This document shows positions 9,177 to 17,741 of a DNA stretch of 64,000 nucleotides, one piece after another (position 1 is the stretch's first letter; every line of letters begins with the position of its first letter). The DNA comes from Natrinema caseinilyticum (lineage in GTDB: Archaea; Halobacteriota; Halobacteria; Halobacteriales; Natrialbaceae). The notes beneath the pieces were generated by a model that had not been told where the DNA came from, ran no database searches, and worked only from the letters and a program-made list of their open reading frames with translations. Position numbers and translations under genes: made by a program. The stretch lies in the NCBI RefSeq assembly GCF_024227435.1, contig NZ_CP100445.1:2787369-2851368 (forward strand). Direction: 5' to 3'.

Positions 9177-10295
9177 TTAGTTCCCTGTTTGATCGGTCTT
9201 CAGCGTTTTCATCCGTTCCGAGAAGTCGGAGTTGTAGTCGCTCAGATAGCCCCAGTCCGGAAGCTGAAGTCCTTTCAGTTCCTCGTTCGTCGTCGGAATC
9301 GTTTCGGCGACGAATTCCGGGTATTCCGCGTTCTTGTTGGACTTAATTTCCCAGCTGGTTTCGGACCACTTGGTCTGGATATCGGCACGCAACAGGAAGT
9401 TGAGGAACTCCTCGGCCTGTTCTTTCTTGTCCGAACCGCGGACGAGACAGTAGTCGTCGAAGTATCCCCCGGTCACGTCCGGAACGACCACGTTCAGATT
9501 GAGGCTGTCGTTGGTCCGAGCCTGGTACGCTGCCGTCGCCCAGTAGTACTGGGCCGTATTTATGATGTCGTTTCGGAAGAGTTCCCAGATTTGTGCGCCC
9601 GACGTGAACCACTTGGTGACGTTCATCTCACCGATCGCGTTGAAGGGCGCATCGTGATACTGTTCGTCGTATAGCTCGCCGGTTCCCTCCACGTCATCGG
9701 CGACGATCGCACCCGTCTGTAACGGATAGATGTAGAACCCATCACTCAAACTGATCTTCAAATTACGGTTACTCTCCGCGAAGTGGGCGAACTTCGTCGG
9801 TGGCGACTCGAGGTCGTCGCTGTACGCGATGGCGTTTGGGTTCCCTTCCACTGGAACGCCGTATTTGTGGCCATCGGAGCGGATCTCCTTCAGCACTGGG
9901 AATACGTCGTCGTAATTGGGGATGTTGTCGTGGTCGACTTCGGCGAAGAGTCCGGACTGCGTCCCCTGGAAATAGAAGTAATCGTCGGCGACGGCGAGGT
10001 CGTACGGTGGATTGTCTTCGGGTGCGGACTGAATTTTGGAAAGGATTTCGCTGTACCCGGGGATGCACTGTATCTTGTTGCCCGTTTCCTCCTCGTACGG
10101 CTTCTTGATCTTGTTCCGGAACCGATCCGTATACGGTCCGCTCCAGGTCGCGACGCGAAGCGGTCCGCTGGAGTCTGACCCCGAACCCATACACCCCGCA
10201 ACACCAGCACTGACCGCCGTAACGCCCAGCGCTTTGATCATCGATCGTCGACCGAAACGTGTCCGTCCGTTGTTCTGATTCGTATTACCTTTCAT
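9177..10295 (-). CDS. Extracellular solute-binding lipoprotein, PotD-like
   Basis: A 372-residue binding protein of the spermidine/putrescine family. The N-terminus has a twin-arginine motif (GRRSMIK, residues 15-21), a hydrophobic stretch and a lipobox ending VAGC with the lipidated Cys at 35, so it is probably exported folded by Tat and anchored to the outer face of the membrane. Mature sequence RVATWSGPYTDRF and a YGVPVEGNPNAIAYSDD hinge segment match the family. The true substrate cannot be read from the sequence. Members of this cluster also import iron, opines or other small cations. A TATA-like box (TATAAATAG, near 10398-10408) would give a leader of about 80 nt. First gene of the operon. 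Confidence 0.88.
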   Translation of the reverse strand: MKGNTNQNNGRTRFGRRSMIKALGVTAVSAGVAGCMGSGSDSSGPLRVATWSGPYTDRFRNKIKKPYEEETGNKIQCIPGYSEILSKIQSAPEDNPPYDLAVADDYFYFQGTQSGLFAEVDHDNIPNYDDVFPVLKEIRSDGHKYGVPVEGNPNAIAYSDDLESPPTKFAHFAESNRNLKISLSDGFYIYPLQTGAIVADDVEGTGELYDEQYHDAPFNAIGEMNVTKWFTSGAQIWELFRNDIINTAQYYWATAAYQARTNDSLNLNVVVPDVTGGYFDDYCLVRGSDKKEQAEEFLNFLLRADIQTKWSETSWEIKSNKNAEYPEFVAETIPTTNEELKGLQLPDWGYLSDYNSDFSERMKTLKTDQTGN

Positions 10296-10394
10296 GATTG
10301 TGTTGTCTCTGTCTCTCTCAGTAGTCTCTTGTTGCTCTCCCTACGCAATGCAGGTGTTGCTGTGCTACGAAATCACATGTACCAAGCTAATTCA

Positions 10395-10412
10395 CAAGTA
10401 TAAATAGTTATC
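10395..10412 (-). promoter_or_regulatory. Promoter of the ABC importer operon
   Basis: Read on the minus strand, the box CTATTTATACTT sits about 105 bp before the start codon of the binding-protein gene. It is the best TATA element in the 220-bp gap and predicts a 5' leader of about 80 nt. Confidence 0.5.
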
Positions 10413-10515
10413 GACTGGTCGCAGAACCGATCGGTCGAGCACCCGAAAACAGCGTGTGCGATTTTGGAGGAGACGTGCGACGCTTCGATGGAGTGAGCGA
10501 AACCGAACCGGATAA

Positions 10516-10944
10516 TTAGCCGGCGAGCAACACCACGGACACGACGGCGAATGCGACTCCGGTTACCTCTCGGATGCCGAGAGAATTTTCGAACAGGAGT
10601 ATTCCGACGACAACCGCGACAACGAAGTACAGTGCCGAAATCGTCGTGACCGTTCCGACCCGTCCCTGTGCGATACCCGAATAAAACGCGATCGCACCGA
10701 TTCCAGCGAATATCCCGCTAACCAGGGCCCATCCGACGCCTTCGCCCGTTATCGCCACGTCGTCGTGAGCGATCGAGAGGTATCCGATCGCGACCAGTAT
10801 ACTCGCCACGTACGAGAGGATCATCGCTACTGTCGGATTCACCGTCTCCGTCGCCAGTTTCGCTATTGCAGTCCACATGCCCCAAGAGATCATCGCGATC
10901 AACGCGAACACTATGGGTGAGGATGTCACGAGAGTACTTTTCAT
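10516..10944 (-). CDS. EamA/DMT-type small permease
   Basis: A 142-residue integral membrane protein with about five hydrophobic helices corresponding to one EamA repeat (the ISWGMWTAIAKLATETVNPTV start and the TISALYFVVAVVVGILLFEN end are typical). Family members move metabolites, and single-repeat forms work as dimers. The ATG at 10944 is preferred over a TTG at 10947. It shares a divergent promoter region with the enoyl-CoA hydratase gene. Its place between the importer and the catabolic genes suggests efflux or uptake of a related metabolite, which is inference. Confidence 0.75.
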   Translation of the reverse strand: MKSTLVTSSPIVFALIAMISWGMWTAIAKLATETVNPTVAMILSYVASILVAIGYLSIAHDDVAITGEGVGWALVSGIFAGIGAIAFYSGIAQGRVGTVTTISALYFVVAVVVGILLFENSLGIREVTGVAFAVVSVVLLAG

Positions 10945-10978
10945 CAACTCGCTTATGAAGGTGTTGGTGCGGTGAGTA

Positions 10979-10991
10979 ACTTTATATACTT
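10979..10991. promoter_or_regulatory. Two-way TATA element between EamA and enoyl-CoA hydratase genes
   Basis: The near-palindromic TTTATATAC works as a TATA box on both strands. On the plus strand it lies about 26 bp before GTG 11011, implying a leaderless mRNA. On the minus strand TATATAAAG predicts a start of transcription near 10958, 14 nt before ATG 10944. Confidence 0.6.
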
Positions 10992-11010
10992 CCTTCTCAC
11001 CAGTGGAACT

Positions 11011-11808
11011 GTGCCACGAGATAGCTTTCAGGACATAGAATGGTCTTTAGACGAAGAAACGGGTATCGGTCGTGTCGTCATCGATCGCCCGGAGAGCCTC
11101 AACGCGCTCACCTGGCGAACGCGTCGGGAACTGGCGGAAGCGTTCGAGCGATTCCAGCGACTCGACGACGAATCCCGCGACGTCGTCGTCAACGCAGTCA
11201 TCCTCGAGGGACGCGGGGAGAACTTTTCCGCCGGAGCGGATATCAACGAATTCGGCGGTGAATCCGCTCACTCGCTCGTTCCCGTTCGTATGTACGACGC
11301 CATCGAACGGTACGGGGCACCCGTTATCGCAAAGGTGTCCGGGTACTGTCTCGGAGGCGGGTTGGAACTGGCACTCGCGTGCGACTTCGTCATCGCGTCC
11401 GAGGACAGCGAATTCGGGTTTCCCGAAATCGAACACGGACTCTGTCCGGGTGCCGGGGGGACGGTACGGCTCGTAAAGAAAATCGGCGCCGATCGGACGA
11501 AACAACTCGGAATGACCGGTGAACGACTCTCCGGGCGTGAGGCGGCAGACGAGGGGATCGTCTATGCGGCCCATCCGAACGCCGAACTCGATGCTGCGGT
11601 GGGCGACCTGGCGTCGGAATTGGCTGCACGGCCCCCACTCGGCGTTCGGGGCGTCAAACACACCGCTAACTTCGCCAGAGATGCCGATATCGACGAAGGA
11701 ACGAAGTACGAGTGGGCACAGTTCTACGCGCTGATGGCGACTCGAGACTACGCCGAGGCCGAGGCGGCACGGCGCGAAGGTCGACGCCCCGAGTGGAAGG
11801 GGCGGTAG
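11011..11808 (+). CDS. Enoyl-CoA hydratase/isomerase family protein
   Basis: A 265-residue crotonase. Oxyanion-hole segments GRGENFSAGADINEF and CLGGGLELALACDFVIAS are present. The first catalytic Glu lies in PEIEHGLCPGAGGT and the second in GREAADEGIV, so a hydratase reaction (water addition to a 2-enoyl-CoA) is plausible. The start is GTG 11011, because the in-frame GTG at 10972 lies before the TATA box. With the ligase, dehydrogenase and IclR genes nearby it fits a beta-oxidation-like route. Confidence 0.85.
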   Translation: MPRDSFQDIEWSLDEETGIGRVVIDRPESLNALTWRTRRELAEAFERFQRLDDESRDVVVNAVILEGRGENFSAGADINEFGGESAHSLVPVRMYDAIERYGAPVIAKVSGYCLGGGLELALACDFVIASEDSEFGFPEIEHGLCPGAGGTVRLVKKIGADRTKQLGMTGERLSGREAADEGIVYAAHPNAELDAAVGDLASELAARPPLGVRGVKHTANFARDADIDEGTKYEWAQFYALMATRDYAEAEAARREGRRPEWKGR

Positions 11809-12340
11809 TGCTCGCTTCCGCCTGACGCTCGGACGTTTTTCGCCGGTTCGGTTCTGCGCCGCTCCCTTCGAGACAGCCCCGCCGATTCGTCGCGACGGAA
11901 ACGGGTCACGTCTCGATGCCCCGGGGCCCGTTCGCGACACGTAACAGGGGTCCGACGCGGCCACGTTCGGGGCCGTCTGTGCAACCGGTGTCCATCCCGC
12001 TTCACTCGTACTGGTGTCTCTCGTCTTCCCGATTTCACTCATCGTCTCTGTGAACGTCTCACATTCCGCTCAGCGCCTTTAGAGGACGCTCTCGTGTTCG
12101 ATCTCTCTCGGCTCCTGTCGGTGTCAGATCTCGCTCGCCGTATGACCCGTTCGCCTTCCGACTCGCCCGTTCCTGGCGTCTCTCCCGAATGTCAGCCTGT
12201 GGCGACTCGATAACGCTTCGAATCCGTGTCACGTCGACCGAATTACCGTGGATCATACCACGGAACATTTTTAGTGATTCAGAGATGAACTCCCGGAAAG
12301 GGTCGTTCAGCAAGAGCGACCTGTAGTGGACCACACAACT
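11809..12340. other. Gene-free stretch of about 0.5 kb
   Basis: Separates the enoyl-CoA hydratase and acyl-CoA ligase genes. Minus-strand readings are Arg-rich and unlike real genes. The only AT-rich patch (ACATTTTTAG, near 12266) may be the distal promoter of the ligase gene, about 70 bp before its start. Confidence 0.5.
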
Positions 12341-13843
12341 ATGAACTTCGTCGATTACCTCGAGCTACACAGGCGTAGTAACCCCGCACAGACGGCAATT
12401 CGCTCGGATTCGGATAGTTGGACGTACGAGGAGCTACTCCACGACGTCCGCCGATTTGCGACCGTCCTTGGGCGGGACGAAATCTCGTCTGAAAGTCACG
12501 TCGCCGTGATGCTTCCGAACACCTACGAATTCGCCGTTGCACTGTTCGGGGCGCTGGCGCGCAATCACATGACCGGCTTGATAGACCCTCGAAGCAAGCA
12601 CGGCGAATTGGAAGCGCTCCTCTCGCAGATGGAACCGGCTGCGGTCGTAACGACTGCAGAGAACGCGGGTTCGATCAGGGACATAGATCCGGACGTTACG
12701 ATTTATTGTACCGAGGCGGTCGACGGCGCACACCTGGATTTCTGGGGGGAGATCGAGACTGCAAGCGGTGAATTCCGCGTTCCCGAAACGCTCGGCGAAC
12801 GGGAAGCGCTCATGTTGCATACCAGCGGCTCTACCGGCCAACCGAAAGCGGTCGTTCATACGCACGATAGTTTCATCGCCGTAAGCGACCTCGCGACGAT
12901 CTCGTACGAACTCCATTCGGACACTACCTACCTGGCTGCTCTCCCGTTGTACCACTGCTGGGGACTCATGAATCTGGGTGCGACGTTGAAAATCGGCGGC
13001 GAAGTGGTCCTCTTGGACCGGTGGAACCCCGAAGTGGCGATGAAGCGAATCGACGAACACGAGATCGATTTCTTCTCCGGCGTCCCGACGATGTACAAAG
13101 ACTTGATGGCGTCCGCAGCGTCCGACGCCTGGAACCCGGCGTCACTCGAGGTCGCGATCACCGGCGGGGCTCGCGTCCCGTCGGATCTCATTCCGGACGC
13201 GGAGGCGCTTCTCGAGTGTCCGGTCCTCAACGGATGGGGGATGACCGAGACCTTCGCCGCTGGCGTCTGGGAAGAACCGTCCGTGGAGCGTCGGATCCCG
13301 AGCGTCGGAACGTCGAGCGATCGGCTGTTCGAGGTCAAAGTCGTCGACCAGGAAGACGGGACGGAACTGCCCCGCGGTGAAGTCGGGGAACTCCTCGTCA
13401 GAGGTGACGCGGTAATGAAGCGGTATCTCGGACAACCGACCGAGACGACCGACGTCTTTTCGGGCGAGTGGCTACACACGGGCGATATCGCACGTATCGA
13501 CCGGGACGGGTACGTCTATCTTCAAGACCGCGAAAAATACATGATCATCACCGGCGGCGAAAACATCTATCCTCAGGAGGTCGAAGACGTAATCGAGGAA
13601 CTCGATGGCGTCCAGAACGCGGTCGTTGTCGCGAAACCCGACGAGCGGAAGGGCGAGAAACCGGTCGCGTTCGTGGAACGAAAAGGGCGCTCCGAGATAA
13701 CGGCGGACGAAATCAAAACGCACTGCCTCGACCACCTCGCGGCGTACAAACACCCTCGAACCGTCACGTTCATCGATGACCCGCCGCGAAATTCCGTCGG
13801 CAAGATCCAGCGAAGCGAACTCGAGGAACAGGCAGTCGAGTAG
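12341..13843 (+). CDS. Acyl-CoA ligase (AMP-forming)
   Basis: A 500-residue adenylate-forming enzyme that would join a carboxylic acid to CoA through an acyl-AMP. Core motifs are visible: the phosphate-binding loop LHTSGSTGQPKAV (about 155-167), the GWGMTE motif (about 302), GEWLHTGD, DREKYMIITGGENIYP and the C-terminal catalytic Lys in NSVGKIQR. The ATG at 12341 is preferred; a GTG 15 bp upstream is in frame. The fold does not tell the chain type. Neighbouring acyl-CoA dehydrogenase and hydratase genes suggest the product is degraded. Confidence 0.88.
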   Translation: MNFVDYLELHRRSNPAQTAIRSDSDSWTYEELLHDVRRFATVLGRDEISSESHVAVMLPNTYEFAVALFGALARNHMTGLIDPRSKHGELEALLSQMEPAAVVTTAENAGSIRDIDPDVTIYCTEAVDGAHLDFWGEIETASGEFRVPETLGEREALMLHTSGSTGQPKAVVHTHDSFIAVSDLATISYELHSDTTYLAALPLYHCWGLMNLGATLKIGGEVVLLDRWNPEVAMKRIDEHEIDFFSGVPTMYKDLMASAASDAWNPASLEVAITGGARVPSDLIPDAEALLECPVLNGWGMTETFAAGVWEEPSVERRIPSVGTSSDRLFEVKVVDQEDGTELPRGEVGELLVRGDAVMKRYLGQPTETTDVFSGEWLHTGDIARIDRDGYVYLQDREKYMIITGGENIYPQEVEDVIEELDGVQNAVVVAKPDERKGEKPVAFVERKGRSEITADEIKTHCLDHLAAYKHPRTVTFIDDPPRNSVGKIQRSELEEQAVE

Positions 13844-14008
13844 TCGGCCCAGCGTACCGGACGGCGGGTCGCGTGGTTCACCCCGCCCGTCGGGGCTGGA
13901 ACGGGAGACGCCACAGACAGCCGACTCGCTGGGATCATCCCAGGACGGCAACCAGTTTCGATACACGCGTTTCGACCCGGTTTCGATCGCACCGACGCTC
14001 GCGAACCG

Positions 14009-14782
14009 TCAGACCGCCGTGTAGAGTTCTTTCGACTCGGCTTCGAATTCGCTTTTCCCGTCCTGCAGGAGTTCCACCAATTCGGTCTCGATCATTTCGT
14101 CGGTCATCTTGTATTTCGGGCCGCTGATCCCGAAGGTCCCGAAGAGAGAGCCATCTGGCTCCAGGATCGGTACCGCGACGGCTCGCATTCCCTCGATGCA
14201 CTCCTGATAGCTCACGGCGTAGCCCCCTTCCCTGATCGTCTCGAGTTCGTCGAACAAGCGTCGTTCCGATGTGATCGAGTTCTCGGTCCGGCGGGGCATC
14301 CCCCATTGATCGATGATCTCTTCTACTCGTTCTCGAGGCAGGTGAGCGAGGATCGCCTTCCCCTGGGCGGTGTTCGTCATGTGGAAATACTCGGCAACCG
14401 TAAACTGTGGATTCTGGATCCCGTTGATCGCGAGATGAACGGTCAGAATCCGACCGTTTTGCTCGACACAAAAATCGACGTATTCATCGCATTTGCCCGC
14501 CATTTCCTTCACGTACTGTTCCGCGAGCTCGTACGCCTCGTTGCGGCGTTTCGTGTATTCGCCGAGGAAGAGGAATTTAAAATCGAGGTGGTAGATCTCT
14601 CCCCGCTTCGTCACGTACCCGTTTTGTTTGAGCGTGTTCAGGTGACTAAAGATCGTGCTTCGAGCGAGATCGAACTCGTCTGCGAGTTCCGCCATCGTCG
14701 CTCCGTCCCTGCGCTGAATTTCCTCTATGAGTCGAAGCGAGGTCTGTGTCGCCTGCACCAGATTTGTGTCCGTTGGTGGCAT
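14009..14782 (-). CDS. IclR-family transcriptional regulator
   Basis: A 257-residue protein with an N-terminal winged helix (SLRLIEEIQRRDGATMAELADEF to about residue 65) and the IclR effector domain, including the TAQGKAILAHLP helix and a Cys in SYQECIEGMRAVAVPI. Such regulators sense small acids and control catabolic genes. A TATA box (CTTTTATAAG, near 14802-14813) lies about 26 bp before the ATG, so the mRNA is nearly leaderless. It converges with the ligase gene and is the likely regulator of the surrounding cluster. Confidence 0.88.
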   Translation of the reverse strand: MPPTDTNLVQATQTSLRLIEEIQRRDGATMAELADEFDLARSTIFSHLNTLKQNGYVTKRGEIYHLDFKFLFLGEYTKRRNEAYELAEQYVKEMAGKCDEYVDFCVEQNGRILTVHLAINGIQNPQFTVAEYFHMTNTAQGKAILAHLPRERVEEIIDQWGMPRRTENSITSERRLFDELETIREGGYAVSYQECIEGMRAVAVPILEPDGSLFGTFGISGPKYKMTDEMIETELVELLQDGKSEFEAESKELYTAV

Positions 14783-15331
14783 AGCACAATGATGTCTCCG
14801 ATAGCTTATAAAAGTTTTCCAGAACCGAACTGTAATGATCCGTTCTCCGACGACGTCCCATCGTCAGACCCGCGGCGAAAATTTGCCGGAACTCGAGACG
14901 GGTGCTATCCTCGCGTTTGGTATTGGTTGGCACGAAAATCCACAGTCACGACGACTCGCCGTTTTACCGGGATGCCGATGGACCGCTCACTCGGATTCAC
15001 ATCCATAGGATTGTAAAATCTCGCCAGGGAATTTACAACCGTATTGATGTAACGCAAATCACGGCCGCCCATATAATAGTTTCCGAGAGTCGAACGATCG
15101 ATCGTCGTCTCGAGTGGCACCTTCTGGACCTGCGTCGGAACCGGGACGCGTTCGGAGAGTCGGAGTTTCTGGCCGCCGAGCGAGCCGACGGGTTCCCGAG
15201 AAAAGCCCTGACGAAATGCCAAGCCGTGACCGCGACGCGGCTGATCTCCGCTTCGGCTGGCGGGTCCGACCCAGATGCCCTGACTCGGGGTCTCCCAAAA
15301 GTATAATTAGGTAAGGGCCGATTCGGCACCT
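14783..15331. other. Intergenic region with divergent promoters
   Basis: About 0.55 kb between IclR and the leader ORF at 15332. It holds the IclR promoter at its left end, a TATA-like CATATAATAG near 15070 and the box GTATAATTAG near 15301. No gene is supported here. Confidence 0.5.
15299..15310 (+). promoter_or_regulatory. TATA box of the leader ORF and oxidoreductase gene
   Basis: AGTATAATTAGG is centred about 28 bp before ATG 15332, the spacing expected for a leaderless haloarchaeal transcript starting at that ATG. Confidence 0.6.
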
Positions 15332-15406
15332 ATGCGTCGAGATTGGATGACGGCGGATAGATATCGCTCCGGAACCATCGCTTTCCCTGACGGTGTCGGA
15401 GTATGA
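15332..15406 (+). CDS. Small leader ORF of 24 codons coupled to the LLM oxidoreductase
   Basis: ATG 15332 lies at the transcript start predicted from the TATA box at 15301. The frame encodes 24 residues beginning MRRDWMTADR and ends with a TGA that overlaps the ATG of the next gene (ATGA, 15403-15406). This arrangement would allow ribosomes finishing the leader to restart on the oxidoreductase. The peptide matches nothing I know. Its sequence might be a simple coupling device or an attenuator. Confidence 0.5.
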   Translation: MRRDWMTADRYRSGTIAFPDGVGV

Positions 15407-16389
15407 ACGTTGGAATAAACGTAAGCGACCTCAAATACGATCTGATGCGTGACTACGCGGTACGGGCAGAAGAAAAGGGACTCGACTCGGTCTGGGTGGG
15501 CGAGACGTGGGGATGGGAGGCGTTTACACTGCTCGGCGAACTGTCGCAGCTCACGAACGAAATTACACTCGGGACGGGTATCGTCCCCGTTTATACGCGT
15601 TCACCGGCGCTGCTCGGGCAAGCGGCTGCGACCGCGGCTGAAGCGTCGGACGGTCGTTTCGTCCTGGGACTGGGGACGAGCGGTCCCGCGGTTATCGAAA
15701 ACTGGCACGGAGACGATTTCGAACGGCCGATCGGTTACACGGCCGAAACGATCGACGTCGTCGAGCAGGTCCTCTCGGGCGAGACCGTTTCGCACGACGG
15801 GACCTCGTTCCAGCTGGACGGGTTTCGATTCCGGGCGGAACAAGAGACGGACGGGATACCCGTCTACGTCGGTGCCCTCGGGGCGTCGAACGTCAGAATG
15901 AGTGGCGCCCTCGCCGACGGTTGGATGCCGATTTTCGTCCCGCGCCCCCGTATCGAGGCCCTCTACGAAGAATTCGCCGAGAGTGCAACACAGCGAGGTA
16001 GGGACCCTGAAACCCTCTCGGTCGCACCGAACACCGTCGCGGCCATCAGCGAGGACGGTACCAGAGCGCGACAGGCAGTCAGACATCACATTGCCTTCTA
16101 CGTCGGTGCGATGGGTGACTTCTACCACCGCACCCTCTCGGAGGCCGGTTTCGAGCGAAACGCAGACGCGATTCGAGAGGCCTGGCAGGAAAGCGGCCCC
16201 GAGGCGGCCGCCGAAACGATCAGCGACAGCGTTATTGACGAGACTACTATCGCCGGAACACCGCGTCAGGCCCACGAACAACTCGACTCATTCGCCGAGA
16301 CACCGGCGGACGAGATCCACTTGTTCTTCCCGCGCGCGGCGGGGACGGACCTCATGGAATCGACGATCGACCACCTCGCCGAGTACTGA
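15403..16389 (+). CDS. LLM-class (luciferase-like) oxidoreductase, probably F420-dependent
   Basis: A 328-residue TIM-barrel protein of the bacterial luciferase/F420 family. Signs are the DLKYDLMRDYAVRAEEKGLDSVWVGE start in pieces, LGTGIVPVYTRSP, DGRFVLGLGTSGPAVIENWHG and the VGALGASNVRMSG strand. Archaeal members commonly use coenzyme F420 for hydride transfer, for example in mer-type reductases, but FMN use is not excluded. The substrate is unknown. It starts inside the stop codon of the 24-codon leader ORF. Likely part of the catabolic cluster by position. Confidence 0.85.
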   Translation: MNVGINVSDLKYDLMRDYAVRAEEKGLDSVWVGETWGWEAFTLLGELSQLTNEITLGTGIVPVYTRSPALLGQAAATAAEASDGRFVLGLGTSGPAVIENWHGDDFERPIGYTAETIDVVEQVLSGETVSHDGTSFQLDGFRFRAEQETDGIPVYVGALGASNVRMSGALADGWMPIFVPRPRIEALYEEFAESATQRGRDPETLSVAPNTVAAISEDGTRARQAVRHHIAFYVGAMGDFYHRTLSEAGFERNADAIREAWQESGPEAAAETISDSVIDETTIAGTPRQAHEQLDSFAETPADEIHLFFPRAAGTDLMESTIDHLAEY

Positions 16390-16604
16390 CCTCTCGTCCC
16401 TCTTCGTTCGCGCTCGCGAGCGTGTCGTGACGACTCGTCGTCTTTCGATGACCCGTCGACGGACGGGTTTCGAGGTCACCGAGACAGGGTTTTCACGCCG
16501 AGCGGACCGGAGCGAACGGAGACGGTGCCTCGAGCGGAACCGGGCTGCAGCCTACTTCGACCGGCGATGGTGACACCGCCGGCGGCGTCTCGAAAGTCGC
16601 CTCG

Positions 16605-17741
16605 TCAGTCGAACGTCGAATCGCCTATCACTTCCCGCATCACTTCGTTCGTCCCTTCGTAGATCTGGGGGATCTTCGAGAACCGGAAGTACGTTTCCAC
16701 CCGGTATTCGTCGAAACACCCGTAGCCGCCGTGAAGTTGCACCGCTTCGCTGGATACCTCCTCGAGTAGCGTCGTCGCGACGAGTTTTGCCATCGCGGCA
16801 CGCTCGGTATCGAATTCGTCGGCGTCTTCGCATTCGCGGGCCGTTTGATACACGAGCGAGCGGGCGGCCGCCAGTCGAGCGCGCAGGTTCGCGACACGGT
16901 GGCGTACTGCCTGCTTTTCGGAGACGGACTCGCCGAAAACCTGGCGCTCGGAAACGTAGTCGATCAGCATCTCGAGGGCACCACGAGCAGCGCCGACGGC
17001 GGCGACGGCGACACCGAGTCGGCTTTCGTCGAGAAACTCCATGACGTGATAGAACCCCCGTCCTTCGGCGCCGAGACGGTCGTCTTCGCTGACCCGAACG
17101 TCGTTGAGAAAGACCTGTGCGATGTCGGTCGTCGCGGGGCCGAGATGCCCCTCCATCGGCGTCGTCTCGAGACCCGGTGTCTCCGTCTCGACGACGAATG
17201 CGGTAATTCCCTCGTGCGCCCGCTCCGGCGAACTCGTTCGGGCGTACACCACGAGGAAGTCCGCGACGCTCCCGTTGCTGATGAAGACCTTGTCACCGTT
17301 GAGGACGTATTCGTCGCCGTCTCTCTCGGCGGTCGTCTGGATACGAGCGAAATCCGACCCGGCCTCGGGTTCGGTCATCGCGACTCCGCTTACCTTCTCG
17401 CCCCGGGTTGCGGGCAGCACGTATTTCTCGATTTGCTCGGTCGTTCCGTGTTCGACGATCGATTCGCAACCGAACGTGGCGGAGGTGACGCTTTCTGCGA
17501 TACCCGGGTCGGCCCGATGGAGTTCCTCGTTGATGAGCAGTTCAGTTACCAGATCCATTCCGGCACCGCCGTGGGTTTCGTCGAACCCCGGAGCGAGCAG
17601 GTCGATGTCCGCGGCGTGCTCAATGATGTCGATCGGATACGTCCCGTTTTGCTCGTACTCGACGGCGACGGGCTCGATCTCCTCTTTCGCGAATCGCCGT
17701 ACCTCTTGCTGGACAAACGCCTGCTCGTCACTCAATCGCAT
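16605..17741 (-). CDS. Acyl-CoA dehydrogenase
   Basis: A 378-residue FAD-dependent enzyme that makes the 2,3 double bond in acyl-CoA. Signatures GVAMTEPEAGSDFARIQTTA and QLHGGYGCFDEYRVE are present, and the catalytic Glu sits in PQIYEGTNEVM near the C-terminus. The start ATG 17741 follows a TATA box (GGTATAAACG, near 17765-17774) by about 27 bp, so the longer frame to 17762 is rejected. It is separately transcribed from the LLM gene and converges with it. Confidence 0.9.
   Translation of the reverse strand: MRLSDEQAFVQQEVRRFAKEEIEPVAVEYEQNGTYPIDIIEHAADIDLLAPGFDETHGGAGMDLVTELLINEELHRADPGIAESVTSATFGCESIVEHGTTEQIEKYVLPATRGEKVSGVAMTEPEAGSDFARIQTTAERDGDEYVLNGDKVFISNGSVADFLVVYARTSSPERAHEGITAFVVETETPGLETTPMEGHLGPATTDIAQVFLNDVRVSEDDRLGAEGRGFYHVMEFLDESRLGVAVAAVGAARGALEMLIDYVSERQVFGESVSEKQAVRHRVANLRARLAAARSLVYQTARECEDADEFDTERAAMAKLVATTLLEEVSSEAVQLHGGYGCFDEYRVETYFRFSKIPQIYEGTNEVMREVIGDSTFD

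Noticed and set aside
10972-11010. Longer N-terminus for the enoyl-CoA hydratase (start MSNFIYFLL)
   Set aside because: The extra codons include the TATA box itself, so they cannot be in the mRNA; GTG 11011 fits the promoter spacing.
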